Assembly: GCA_030430495.1 (NCBI GenBank)
Contig: JAUIKM010000006.1
Coordinates: forward strand, 62,001-126,000
Source of the DNA: a bacterium
Lineage (GTDB): Bacteria > Bacteroidota > Ignavibacteria > Kapaibacteriales > UBA7675
Length of the DNA stretch: 64,000 nucleotides
Reading direction: 5' to 3'
Shown here in pieces: positions 42,508-51,546 of this stretch. The position numbers and the translations under genes were made by a program. Under the pieces are notes generated by a model, which had not been told where the DNA came from, made no database searches, and was given only the letters and a program-made list of their open reading frames with translations. Numbering within the stretch: the stretch's first letter is position 1; each line of letters begins with the position of its first letter.

Positions 42508-43845
42508 ATGTCCAAACACCCCAAACTGGTCATTCCCGCAATTGCAAACCTGAGCGACATTGATGTCTACCTGGCCAACGGCGGTTTTGAGGCGTATCGC
42601 AAAGCGGTCGCCACGAGCCCCGACGAGGTCATCAATGTTGTCAAAGCGTCCAATCTGCGTGGCCGCGGCGGCGCGTGTTTTCCGACCGGCCTGAAGTGGA
42701 GCTTCATGCCCAAAGACACGGACAAGCCCAAGTACCTGGTGGTCAACGGCGATGAGTCCGAGCCGGGATCGTTCAAGGATCGTCAGATCTTTGAAGACAA
42801 CCCGATGCAGATGATCGAGGGCATCATGATCGCCGGGTATGCGATGGGCGTCAGGGCCGCCTACGTGTACATCCGCGGCGAATACCACCGCTGGGTGCGC
42901 CTGGTTGAAAAAGCCGTGGCGACCTGCTACGAGCGCGGTTTCATCGGCGAGAAGATGAAACAAACCTTCGGCCACGACTACACCATCGACATCGTGGTGC
43001 ACAAGGGCGCCGGCGCGTATATCTGCGGCGAAGAAACGTCGATGCTCAACTCGCTCGAAGGCGAACGCGGTTACCCGCGCATCAAACCGCCGTTCCCGGC
43101 GCAGAAAGGCGCCTGGGGCATGCCGACGACGGTCAACAACGTCGAGACGCTCGCGACCGTGCCGGCGATCATCAACATGGGCGGCGAAGCCTACAGTAAA
43201 ATCGGCGCGGCGGGGCACCCCGGCACGCTGCTCTTCGGCGTCAGCGGCCACGTCAACAAACCCGGCGTCTACGAACTGGCGACGGGCATTCCGCTGCGCG
43301 AACTGATTAACGACGTCTGCGGCGGCGTCCCCGGCGGCAAAGCCGTCAAAGCCGTTATCCCCGGCGGCAGCTCCATGCCGCCGCTGACGGGCGACGAAGT
43401 CGACTCGGCCCTGATGGACAACGAGTCGCTCAAGAAAATCGGCACCTACATCGGCACCGGCGGCGTGATGGTGATGGACGAAGACACGGACATTCCGGCC
43501 GTGACGCTGCGCATAGCGCACTTCTACCACCACGAGTCCTGCGGTCAGTGCACACCCTGCCGCGAAGGCGCAGGCTGGGTTGAAAAAGTACTCAAACGCA
43601 TCGTGGCCGGCAACGGCACCAGCAAAGACCTGGATCTGCTCGTCAGCGTGTGCAACAATATCGACGGCAACACGATCTGCGCGCTGGGTGAAGCCATCGC
43701 CTGGCCCGTACGCGGTTTTGTGACCAAGTTCCGTTCGGAATTCGAACAGCGCGTCAAGGCGTCGCGCAACTATGTTCCGCTCAACGTCGTGCACGGCGTG
43801 CAGCACCGCGCCAAAGTGCTCGAAACGGTCCAGACATCCGCGTGA
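42508..43845 (+). CDS. nuoF: NADH-quinone oxidoreductase subunit F
   Basis: LRGRGGACFPTGLKWSFMP; VNGDESEPGSFKDR; GAGAYICGEETSMLNSLEG; ESCGQCTPCREGAGW. Confidence 0.96.
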   Translation: MSKHPKLVIPAIANLSDIDVYLANGGFEAYRKAVATSPDEVINVVKASNLRGRGGACFPTGLKWSFMPKDTDKPKYLVVNGDESEPGSFKDRQIFEDNPMQMIEGIMIAGYAMGVRAAYVYIRGEYHRWVRLVEKAVATCYERGFIGEKMKQTFGHDYTIDIVVHKGAGAYICGEETSMLNSLEGERGYPRIKPPFPAQKGAWGMPTTVNNVETLATVPAIINMGGEAYSKIGAAGHPGTLLFGVSGHVNKPGVYELATGIPLRELINDVCGGVPGGKAVKAVIPGGSSMPPLTGDEVDSALMDNESLKKIGTYIGTGGVMVMDEDTDIPAVTLRIAHFYHHESCGQCTPCREGAGWVEKVLKRIVAGNGTSKDLDLLVSVCNNIDGNTICALGEAIAWPVRGFVTKFRSEFEQRVKASRNYVPLNVVHGVQHRAKVLETVQTSA

Positions 43846-43871
43846 GGCGCCGTGCCGAGCATATGACCACT

Positions 43872-43905
43872 TCCACAAGCCGCTCCGACCGGGGTGGCTT
43901 TTTTC
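43872..43905 (+). terminator. Terminator after nuoF
   Basis: AAGCCGCTCC-gacc-GGGGTGGCTTTTTT. Confidence 0.7.
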
Positions 43906-44006
43906 TTGTGCGGCGTCGCGAATGCGCGGCCGCCTTGTCCGGTGTGTTTTACATGTTTAACTGCGCGACAAACAAACAGTGCGCATTAACGGCGGGGCGG
44001 TGTTAA

Positions 44007-44627
44007 ATGTCGGCTTCCGACGACAAACGGCACATCGGAATTGTGGGCGGGACGTTTGATCCGGTCCACCTGGGGCATCTCATGATCGCCGAGCAGTTTG
44101 CCGATTGCGTCGGACTGGACCGCGTGATTCTCGTGCCGGCTTCGCGTTCGCCCTTTAAAGTCGATTCGCCCAATGTGTCCAGCCCGTCGCACCGTCTGGC
44201 GATGCTGCAACGCGCCATCGGCGGCAACCCGCGTTTCAGCCTGGACGAGTGGGAATTGCGCCGCGGCGGCACGTCGTACACCATCGACACCGTTGAACAT
44301 TTTAGACGGCAGTTTCCCGACGCTGAACTCTTTTTGTTAATCGGCGCGGACCAGGCGCGACAGTTTCACGAGTGGCGCGACCGCCGCCGGATTTTAACCA
44401 TGACGCAGTTGTGCATCGTGCGGCGGCACGGCACGCGGCTGGATGTTCGCGTGCAGCAGGAACTGACGCTCGGCGGGCGCCCGCCCATTTTGGTCGACTG
44501 CCCCTTGCTGGAACTGTCGTCAACGGAAATACGGCGGCGCGTGGCGGCGGGGCGATCGATTCGCTACTTGACACCGGACGCGGTGGCGGACTATATTTAC
44601 GAGCATTCACTCTACCGGGACCGATGA
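44007..44627 (+). CDS. nadD: Nicotinate-nucleotide adenylyltransferase
   Basis: GIVGGTFDPVHLGHLMIAEQFAD; LIGADQARQFHEWRD; LELSSTEIRRRVAAGRSIRYLTPDAV. Confidence 0.95.
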   Translation: MSASDDKRHIGIVGGTFDPVHLGHLMIAEQFADCVGLDRVILVPASRSPFKVDSPNVSSPSHRLAMLQRAIGGNPRFSLDEWELRRGGTSYTIDTVEHFRRQFPDAELFLLIGADQARQFHEWRDRRRILTMTQLCIVRRHGTRLDVRVQQELTLGGRPPILVDCPLLELSSTEIRRRVAAGRSIRYLTPDAVADYIYEHSLYRDR

Positions 44628-45442
44628 AAAAATTTCGCGCGGCACTTCTGTACGGCGTTTTGTTTGCCGTGGCGGGCGGCATGATCTTTCCGATCGGCTG
44701 GATGCTGCTGCTTTCACTGCGCGAGCGGCCGCTGAGCGTCGACTCATTTCTCGACCTGTTGCTGTCGCCGACGACATTTGTTAACTACGCCGACGCGCTG
44801 CGGTCCGACGCATTCGATGTCTACGCACTTAACTCGTTGATTGTCGCTTTATTGGTCACCGCCGGCAACGTGCTCTTCTGCGTGATGGTCGGCTACGCCT
44901 TTGCGCGGCGCGGTTTTCGCGGTAAAAGTGTGCTCTTTGCCAGCGTGCTGGGCGTGCTGATTATTCCGCCGCACGTCATCATGATACCGCTCTATCGTTT
45001 AATGGTCGAATTCGGCTGGATTAACACCTACTACGCTTTGATAATCCCCTGGCTGGTGTCGCCCTTCGGTATTTTTCTCGTGCGGCAGTACATTATTGCG
45101 CTGCCGCGTGAAGTGGAAGACGCCGCGCGTATCGACGGAGCGGGGGAGTGGCGCATTCTCTTTCGCATTGTCTTCCCGCTCTGCAAACCGATCATCACCG
45201 TGCTGGCGATTTACGTTTTCCTCGGCAACTGGAATTCGTTTCTGTTCCCCTTTTTGTTTACCAACGATGAATCAATCCGCACGCTGCCGGTCGGGCTGGC
45301 GTTTTACCTCGGCAAGCAGTCGATCGACTGGGGACACCTCATGGCGGGCGCAGGCATTTCAGCCCTGCCGATCCTGCTGATGTTCGTGCTGTTTCAGCGT
45401 CGCATCATCGAGGGGCTCACCGCCGGTGCGCTCAAGGAATAA
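44624..45442 (+). CDS. Carbohydrate ABC transporter permease (MalG-like)
   Basis: EVEDAARIDGAGEWRILFRIVFPLCKPIITVLAIYVFLGNWNSF EAA-loop motif; ATGA overlap with nadD. Confidence 0.92.
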   Translation: MKKFRAALLYGVLFAVAGGMIFPIGWMLLLSLRERPLSVDSFLDLLLSPTTFVNYADALRSDAFDVYALNSLIVALLVTAGNVLFCVMVGYAFARRGFRGKSVLFASVLGVLIIPPHVIMIPLYRLMVEFGWINTYYALIIPWLVSPFGIFLVRQYIIALPREVEDAARIDGAGEWRILFRIVFPLCKPIITVLAIYVFLGNWNSFLFPFLFTNDESIRTLPVGLAFYLGKQSIDWGHLMAGAGISALPILLMFVLFQRRIIEGLTAGALKE

Positions 45443-45459
45443 GTGGTCCGTTTAACAAC

Positions 45460-46767
45460 TCATTGCACTTTCAGCTCGCGCCACAGCCGCGGGAAGGTGT
45501 ACAGCGGCCGGCCCTGATCGTCCAGCGTAATGTCGCCCTGCAACTCGATAACCATTTCGCCCAGAATATCGCGCGCCGTCTGGTGGTCGGCGTCCGGAAT
45601 GCGCGCCGACTGCAAAATCCACGCGTCGCTGACGGGGTTGCCTTCGACGGCCAACAGCACGTTGAAAATCTTGCGGCGTATATTCTGCCGGTGGCGTCGC
45701 TGCTCCCGGCGTTTAACCAGCGGAATGCGCGCCGCCGGAATCAGGAAGAACAGAATCGAGTAAATCAGCGGCACAATGCCCAGCAGCGGGTGAATGTCGA
45801 AGTTGACCAGCAGGTAACCCGCCGCCGCCATGTTAAACACATTCATCGCCGCGATACCCGCGTTTAAGCCGCCGCCGTTGCCCGTCAATTCGTAGGGCGC
45901 CTCGGTTTCGTCCTGGTAGTACACAATCGCCGACTCATCCGCCTGGCCGTCTTCAAGCTGCGGGAACTCGCCCACAACCGTGCCGTTCTCTTCAATCTCC
46001 GGCGAGCCCTTGAACTTCACCAGATAGTCCGCCAGGCGCTCTTCGGCTTCGTCGTAGGTCCAGCCCGTCAGGGCGATCAGCTGCCCCGATGTTAACTTGC
46101 CCTTGTTTTTCTGTACAAATGCGGCCACTTCGCGCGCCTGGTCGCGCTCGCCGAATTCGGGGCGCTCCGGACCGAATACAAAAGCGTAGACGCCTTTGAT
46201 AAACTTCGCAAACTTGTTTTCGCCTTTTTCCTTCACCTGTTTTGGCCGTCGGTAGCGCATGCCGTCGCTGTCGATGCCGAACTCTGTCGCGCCGCGGTAA
46301 ATCCGACTCCACACAAATGCTTCCAGGAGGGCGCGGAACATGGCGCCGAGCAACAGCGAAGGTCCGCTGTCGCGGTCGTCGTTGTCGCTGCCGCGGCTGA
46401 ACATGGCGCCGATCAGAATGGCGACAAAAATCAGGAAATAGGTTAACAGAACGATGCCGATGGAGGCTTTGTAGACGATGACAAAGATCTTCCAGAGGAA
46501 GGCGCGCAGGTCGTGGAGTTTTTCGCGCAGTGTTTTAGTGCCGCGTTTGCGCAGGGGGTAGTCAAAACGGAAGAGCACTTCGCCGGTTTCCTGGCGCACC
46601 GAGACGCGGCAGTTAAACAACTCCATCATGCGTTCCAGGCCGGATGCGGCCGAATCGATGGAGATGCCGCTGCGCGCCGCCAGGTCTTTGGCCGTCGCCT
46701 GGCCCTTGAGTGTTTTAACGTCCTTCCGGACAAGTGCCAGGACTTCTTCGTCGTTCATTCTGTTCAT
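45460..46767 (-). CDS. Membrane protein with three winged-helix-like modules
   Basis: Three internally similar modules ending ETGEVLFRFDYPL / NGTVVGEFPQL / DQGRPLYTFPRL, separated by TM segments. Confidence 0.7.
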   Translation of the reverse strand: MNRMNDEEVLALVRKDVKTLKGQATAKDLAARSGISIDSAASGLERMMELFNCRVSVRQETGEVLFRFDYPLRKRGTKTLREKLHDLRAFLWKIFVIVYKASIGIVLLTYFLIFVAILIGAMFSRGSDNDDRDSGPSLLLGAMFRALLEAFVWSRIYRGATEFGIDSDGMRYRRPKQVKEKGENKFAKFIKGVYAFVFGPERPEFGERDQAREVAAFVQKNKGKLTSGQLIALTGWTYDEAEERLADYLVKFKGSPEIEENGTVVGEFPQLEDGQADESAIVYYQDETEAPYELTGNGGGLNAGIAAMNVFNMAAAGYLLVNFDIHPLLGIVPLIYSILFFLIPAARIPLVKRREQRRHRQNIRRKIFNVLLAVEGNPVSDAWILQSARIPDADHQTARDILGEMVIELQGDITLDDQGRPLYTFPRLWRELKVQ

Positions 46768-46788
46768 CGTGTTTCAGCCTCTCAAGTG

Positions 46789-47232
46789 TTAACGCAGGAT
46801 CGTAATTTCCACCATCGCCACTCCTTCGCGAATCATGTCCAGTTGCTCCGCCGCCGCGCGCGAAAGGTCGATGATTCGCCCATCCACAAACGGACCGCGG
46901 TCGTTGATTCGCACCACCACTTCGCGTCCGTTGTTAACATGTTTAACCCGCACTTTTGTGCCGAAGGGCAGCGTGCGATGCGCCGCCGTCATCTGATTCT
47001 GGTCAAAGCGCTCGCCGTTGGCCGTCAGCCGTCCCTGAAACTCATTGCCGTAGTAGCTGGCTACGCCGCGGCGTGTGCCTTGCTCCTGCGTCTGGCTTCC
47101 GTCCGAACTGCGGGACGTCGTGCTCCCGGCGCCCGTGCTGTTGTAGCGCACGGAAGACGAACAGGCCGCCGTGCTGAGAAGGAGCGTCGCCGCCAGAATC
47201 AGCCTGGAGCAATGGACGAACATTTTTTGCAT
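46789..47232 (-). CDS. rlpA: Septal ring lytic transglycosylase RlpA family lipoprotein
   Basis: GVASYYGNEFQGRLTANGERFDQNQMTAAHRTLPFGTKVRVKHVNNGREVVVRINDRGPFVDGRIIDLSRAAA. Confidence 0.92.
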   Translation of the reverse strand: MQKMFVHCSRLILAATLLLSTAACSSSVRYNSTGAGSTTSRSSDGSQTQEQGTRRGVASYYGNEFQGRLTANGERFDQNQMTAAHRTLPFGTKVRVKHVNNGREVVVRINDRGPFVDGRIIDLSRAAAEQLDMIREGVAMVEITILR

Positions 47233-47324
47233 AAGGTGCAATCGAAGCCTGAAATTTCTGTTAAATCTTTCCCGGACACGCAATATAACACCGCTCCGGC
47301 GCGGCCGCCCGTTTGGCCGTCATT

Positions 47325-47747
47325 TTATCTCAATCGCGCAAACGCCACCAACCTGCCGTCGTCGCAGCTCCGGAATCCACAGGCCCGGTAAAACGCCCGC
47401 GTCCTTTCCGTGTCGTCGGTCAGCAGTACCACCTGGCGCACGTCGTCGTTCAGCTCCAGCGCCTGCCGCAGCAATTCGCGTCCGATGCCGCGGCGTCGAT
47501 GTGTTCCGCGCACAAGAATATCCTGGATGTAGCAGATTGTCGTTCCGTCGCCCACCGTGCGCAGCAGCCCGACCAGTTCTTCATCCGCGTGCGCAGTCAG
47601 CAGCGTGTGGGATGCGCCGATGGCTCGCATGAGTTTGTCCGGCTCGCGTGTGTAGTTGGTCCAGCCCACGTCGAGGTAGAGCGCCAACACCTCTTCCCGC
47701 GTTGGCGTGCCGTTGATTGTGTAGCGGATGGTTTGTGGTTCTTGCAT
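47325..47747 (-). CDS. GNAT-family N-acetyltransferase
   Basis: IQDILVRGTHRRRGIGRELLRQALE; LLTDDTERTRAFYRACGF. Confidence 0.88.
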   Translation of the reverse strand: MQEPQTIRYTINGTPTREEVLALYLDVGWTNYTREPDKLMRAIGASHTLLTAHADEELVGLLRTVGDGTTICYIQDILVRGTHRRRGIGRELLRQALELNDDVRQVVLLTDDTERTRAFYRACGFRSCDDGRLVAFARLR

Positions 47748-47908
47748 CGTCCGCAGGTTTTGCCGCTGAATGATGTTTTGCCTTGAGGGCTTCGCCGCTG
47801 CGCTCGGGCTTGCTGCTTGCCTTTTTCTCTTGTTTGTCAACGGGGGCGGAGTCGCCGGTAACCGGTTTCGTTTGTACGCTCCTGCGCGATCGGCGGCGCG
47901 TGTGTTGT

Positions 47909-48400
47909 TCAGCGTTCGGACTCGGCTATCAGCGCTCGCAGATAGTCCTTGAAGCGTTCAATTTCGCTGCTCAACTGCGCCACGACCAGACTTAAAACAA
48001 AAGCGTCGTCAATAACGCCTATCAGCGGCACGAAGTCCGGAAAGACGTCCAGCGGCGAGATGAAATACAGCAGCGCGGCAATGATCGTGCCGCGCGTGGT
48101 CCACTCCAGATGAAAGGACGGCTCGCGCAGCATGGCCCACAGCAGCTTGACGGCGGCCAGCATCCGCATGACAAATGGACGCTCCGCATTGGCGCTGTTT
48201 ACCAGCCGGTTGACCCGGTCCTGCAGCGAGTTGGCCACGCGTTCTTCGTCTTCCGGGCGCACCGTTTCGGCGCGCTGTTCAAATGAGCGCTTGATCTGCT
48301 CAGCCGCATTGTCGTCCTGCCTGTCCCGTGCGGGACTGTGTTCCCTTCCCATCGTTTCCCGGTCCTGACCCGGCTCCTGTCCGATTGTCGTTGTCTGCAT
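47909..48400 (-). CDS. YkvA-family (DUF1232) membrane protein
   Basis: ALLYFISPLDVFPDFVPLIGVIDDAFVLSLVV. Confidence 0.85.
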   Translation of the reverse strand: MQTTTIGQEPGQDRETMGREHSPARDRQDDNAAEQIKRSFEQRAETVRPEDEERVANSLQDRVNRLVNSANAERPFVMRMLAAVKLLWAMLREPSFHLEWTTRGTIIAALLYFISPLDVFPDFVPLIGVIDDAFVLSLVVAQLSSEIERFKDYLRALIAESER

Positions 48401-48459
48401 GATTACCCCCGCGGTCTCTGCCTGAAAGTTCTCTCCGTCGCCGGTCCTTGTCCTGAATA

Positions 48460-50295
48460 TTACTCGGCCGCGCCGATGTGTTTGTGCAGGAATTGTTCCA
48501 TGGCCGCAAAAAATTCCAGGCGGTTTTCCTCATTGTGGAAGCCGTGCCCTTCGTTTTCCTTCACTATGTACGGAACATCGATGCCGCGATTGCGCAGCGC
48601 TTCGACGATCTGATTCGATTCGTTGATGTTGACGCGTGGATCCTTGGCGCCCTGTGCCACCAGCAGCGGCGACTTGATGGCGTCGACGTGAAAGACCGGC
48701 GAGCGCGAACGCAGAAAGTCCGTTTCCGTCTCCGGGTTGCCGATCATGCGGTGCATTTTCGCGCGCACCGGCCGCCAGTAGGGCGGAATCGAATCCATGA
48801 ATGTCAGCAGGTTGGACACGCCCACAAAGTCGATACCGCAGGCGTACAACTCGGGGGTAAAACAGAGGCCGGCCAGAACGGCGTAACCGCCGTAGCTGCC
48901 GCCGTAAATCGCCACCCGCGCCGGATCCGCAATGCCCTTGTCGATCAGGTATTGCACGCCGTCCGTCAGGTCGTCCTGCATTCTGCCGCCCCACTCCTTG
49001 AATGAAGCCTGCCAGAATTTGCGTCCGTAGCCAGTGCTGCCGCGAAAGTTTACCTGCATCACCGCATAGCCGCGGTTGGCCAGGAATTGCACCTCCGAGC
49101 GGTAACCCCAGGAGTCGCGCAGCCAGGGGCCGCCGTGCACCAGCAGCACAACCGGCAGTTGTCTGGCTTCGACGTTCTGCGGCAGCGTCAGGTAACCGTG
49201 AATCGTCAGTCCGTCGCGCGACCTGTATTTCAGCGGCTGCATGCGGCACATATCCGCTTCGTTCAGCCACGGACTGACCTCGTCCAGCAGCGTCAGTTCA
49301 TCAGTCGCTTTGACGTAGAGGTAGTACGCGCCCAGTGAGCGGTCGCTGTAGGTGCGGATGATAAACTTTTCTTCTTCCAGATCGCTGTCGGCAACGACTA
49401 CTTCCACATCTGGAAGTTTTTGCGCCAGGCGCGAGTGAAGTTCTTCCGTCTCCGCGTCCAGAAAGTGATAGTGCCGTTTCCAGGTCGTATAGGAAACGTA
49501 TTGCAGCACTTTGCGCTTCTGCGAGTACGCCAGTCCGCCGACGTCGTATCCTTCCAGTTCAAACAGGACCTCGCGGTCTTCGCCGGTCTCGCCGTCGATG
49601 ATGACGATCGAGCGCGTGTCGCGGCCGCGATTGGACAGGGCGTAGAGATGTTTGTTGTCGAAGGTGTAAAAAAGCGGGTGAATGCTGGTGGTAAAATCGT
49701 ATTTGATCAGCGGTCGGAATTCGTCCTCGACCTTGTCGCGCACCAGAATGGTCGCTTCCACGCCGTCGGTGATCTCGGCCAGGCGCACGTCGCCATTGTG
49801 ATCCGTCATCCACGAGGTGATTTTTCCGCTGTTTTCGGCGATCATTTCCAGTTCGCCGCTGTGGATGTTGAGCCGGTAGACGTCAAAAACGTCGCGGATG
49901 CGCTGGTTGAGCGCCACGAGCAGGTAGTCGGGTTCGTCCCGCAGATCGTCCGCGATAAGCGCGCGCACGCCTTCAAAGGGCGTCAGATCCTGGACATCGC
50001 CGCCGTCCAGATCCGTGCGGTAGACGCGATAGTTTTCGTCGCCGCCCTGATCGCGGACAAAAATGATATGGCGGTCCGTTTTCCAGAAGTAGCCGCCGAC
50101 ATTGCGGTCCGTGTTGAACGTCACCTGGCGTTCTTCCTGTGTGGCCAGGTTGCGCACAAAAATGTTCATGCGCTGTTTGTGGGGACGCAATACGGCTATA
50201 TGCGTGCCGCCGGGCGAAATTTTCAGGTTGTTGGCTGCGGGGTTGCGGAAGAAGTCCCGCAGGGGAATCCGGGGGGTGGAGTGAGAGTTTGGCAT
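48460..50295 (-). CDS. S9-family peptidase (prolyl oligopeptidase-like)
   Basis: VLLVHGGPWLRDSWGY; VAIYGGSYGGYAVLAG; VAQGAKDPRVNINES; NEGHGF. Confidence 0.92.
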   Translation of the reverse strand: MPNSHSTPRIPLRDFFRNPAANNLKISPGGTHIAVLRPHKQRMNIFVRNLATQEERQVTFNTDRNVGGYFWKTDRHIIFVRDQGGDENYRVYRTDLDGGDVQDLTPFEGVRALIADDLRDEPDYLLVALNQRIRDVFDVYRLNIHSGELEMIAENSGKITSWMTDHNGDVRLAEITDGVEATILVRDKVEDEFRPLIKYDFTTSIHPLFYTFDNKHLYALSNRGRDTRSIVIIDGETGEDREVLFELEGYDVGGLAYSQKRKVLQYVSYTTWKRHYHFLDAETEELHSRLAQKLPDVEVVVADSDLEEEKFIIRTYSDRSLGAYYLYVKATDELTLLDEVSPWLNEADMCRMQPLKYRSRDGLTIHGYLTLPQNVEARQLPVVLLVHGGPWLRDSWGYRSEVQFLANRGYAVMQVNFRGSTGYGRKFWQASFKEWGGRMQDDLTDGVQYLIDKGIADPARVAIYGGSYGGYAVLAGLCFTPELYACGIDFVGVSNLLTFMDSIPPYWRPVRAKMHRMIGNPETETDFLRSRSPVFHVDAIKSPLLVAQGAKDPRVNINESNQIVEALRNRGIDVPYIVKENEGHGFHNEENRLEFFAAMEQFLHKHIGAAE

Positions 50296-50344
50296 ACGGA
50301 AAACCGCTTGATGCTGATGATCTGAAACGGGGGGAACAGTCTGT

Positions 50345-51145
50345 TCAGGACGTTTTGAGCTCCCGCGACGAACTCCGCCGCCACAGATACAATCCTAAAA
50401 GAATAAAAGGTATACTGAGCAGTTGGCCCATTCGCAAAGGCAGCGTGGCGTCATCGAGACCGCCTTGCTCAAGCTTGACGAATTCAATAAGAAATCGGGC
50501 CAGGAAAGTCAGCGTCAGGAATATCGCAAATTGTGAGGAAGCCGGTGGCTTGCCGTCAAATCGTTTGTGGCGCAGCCAAAGGAAAATGAAGATAAGTCCA
50601 TATGCCAATGACTCGTACAGTTGCGTCGGGTGGCGCGGCAGTTTTTCATTCGCGAGAGTGAAAACAACGCCCCACGGCAGATCGGTGACCGTGCCGTAGA
50701 TTTCGGAATTGAAGAAGTTGCCCAGACGAATAGTCACGCCCGCCAGCGCCACCACCATGACAATCCGATCCGCCAGCCACCAGAAGGAATAGGCCGCGCG
50801 TTTGCGGGCAAACAGCCACATGCCGATGACAATGCCGATTGCGGCGCCGTGACTGGCCAGGCCGCCTTCCCAGATTCTCAGGATGGATATCGGATCCGCA
50901 AGGTAGCGGGTCGGTTCGTAGAAAAGGCAATGCCCCAGCCGAGCGCCGACCACCGTCGCCACGATCATGTAGAGCACAAGCGTGTCGAGGTCTTCGCGCT
51001 TGCGGCCCTCGCCGTTGAACATCGGCGCAACCAGATAGTAGCCGATCAGGAAGGGCAGCGCGAACAAAATGCCGTACCAGCGCACGCTGAATATCCAGAT
51101 GTCGAAAATTTCAGGCGAAACCGACCAGGTAATGGCTGCGAGCAT
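50345..51145 (-). CDS. lgt: Prolipoprotein diacylglyceryl transferase
   Basis: VRWYGILFALPFLIGYYL; VGARLGHCLFYEPTRYLADPISILRIWEGGLASHGA; IRLGNFFNSEIYG; HPTQLYESLAYGLIF. Confidence 0.95.
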   Translation of the reverse strand: MLAAITWSVSPEIFDIWIFSVRWYGILFALPFLIGYYLVAPMFNGEGRKREDLDTLVLYMIVATVVGARLGHCLFYEPTRYLADPISILRIWEGGLASHGAAIGIVIGMWLFARKRAAYSFWWLADRIVMVVALAGVTIRLGNFFNSEIYGTVTDLPWGVVFTLANEKLPRHPTQLYESLAYGLIFIFLWLRHKRFDGKPPASSQFAIFLTLTFLARFLIEFVKLEQGGLDDATLPLRMGQLLSIPFILLGLYLWRRSSSRELKTS

Positions 51146-51546
51146 AGTAGATGGAACGGAAAGAAATGATTCGTCGGGCGGGCAGTACGTCCCCGGGCAG
51201 TGCGGCTGCCGACATTGATACCGATTGCGAATATAAGAAAATTATTGCCCCGGCAGGCGCTGTCCGCCAACGCCGCAGAGCGCTTCACGACTGTCGCTGC
51301 CGCGCCGTTTGAACCCGGGCTGTTTTTCCGCCGGGATTACCGTGGCGCTCCATGTGTTTCATTTGTTGCCGAATGTGTATATTCCTTGCTTCCGCCGGGT
51401 GGGCAGCAACTTCAGACTGGCGGCGCATTCAAGTTCTGGATGGTCGGATTCCGTCGAGTTTTGGTGCGATCGCGACGGAGAACGAAAGGCGCACTGTGAG
51501 ACTTTGGTGAGATTGCCCCTTTGTTTGGACAGGTCCTGGCGGCTCG

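Noticed and set aside
42448-43878. 476-aa minus-strand ORF opposite nuoF
   Set aside because: GC-rich antisense shadow of a confidently identified gene
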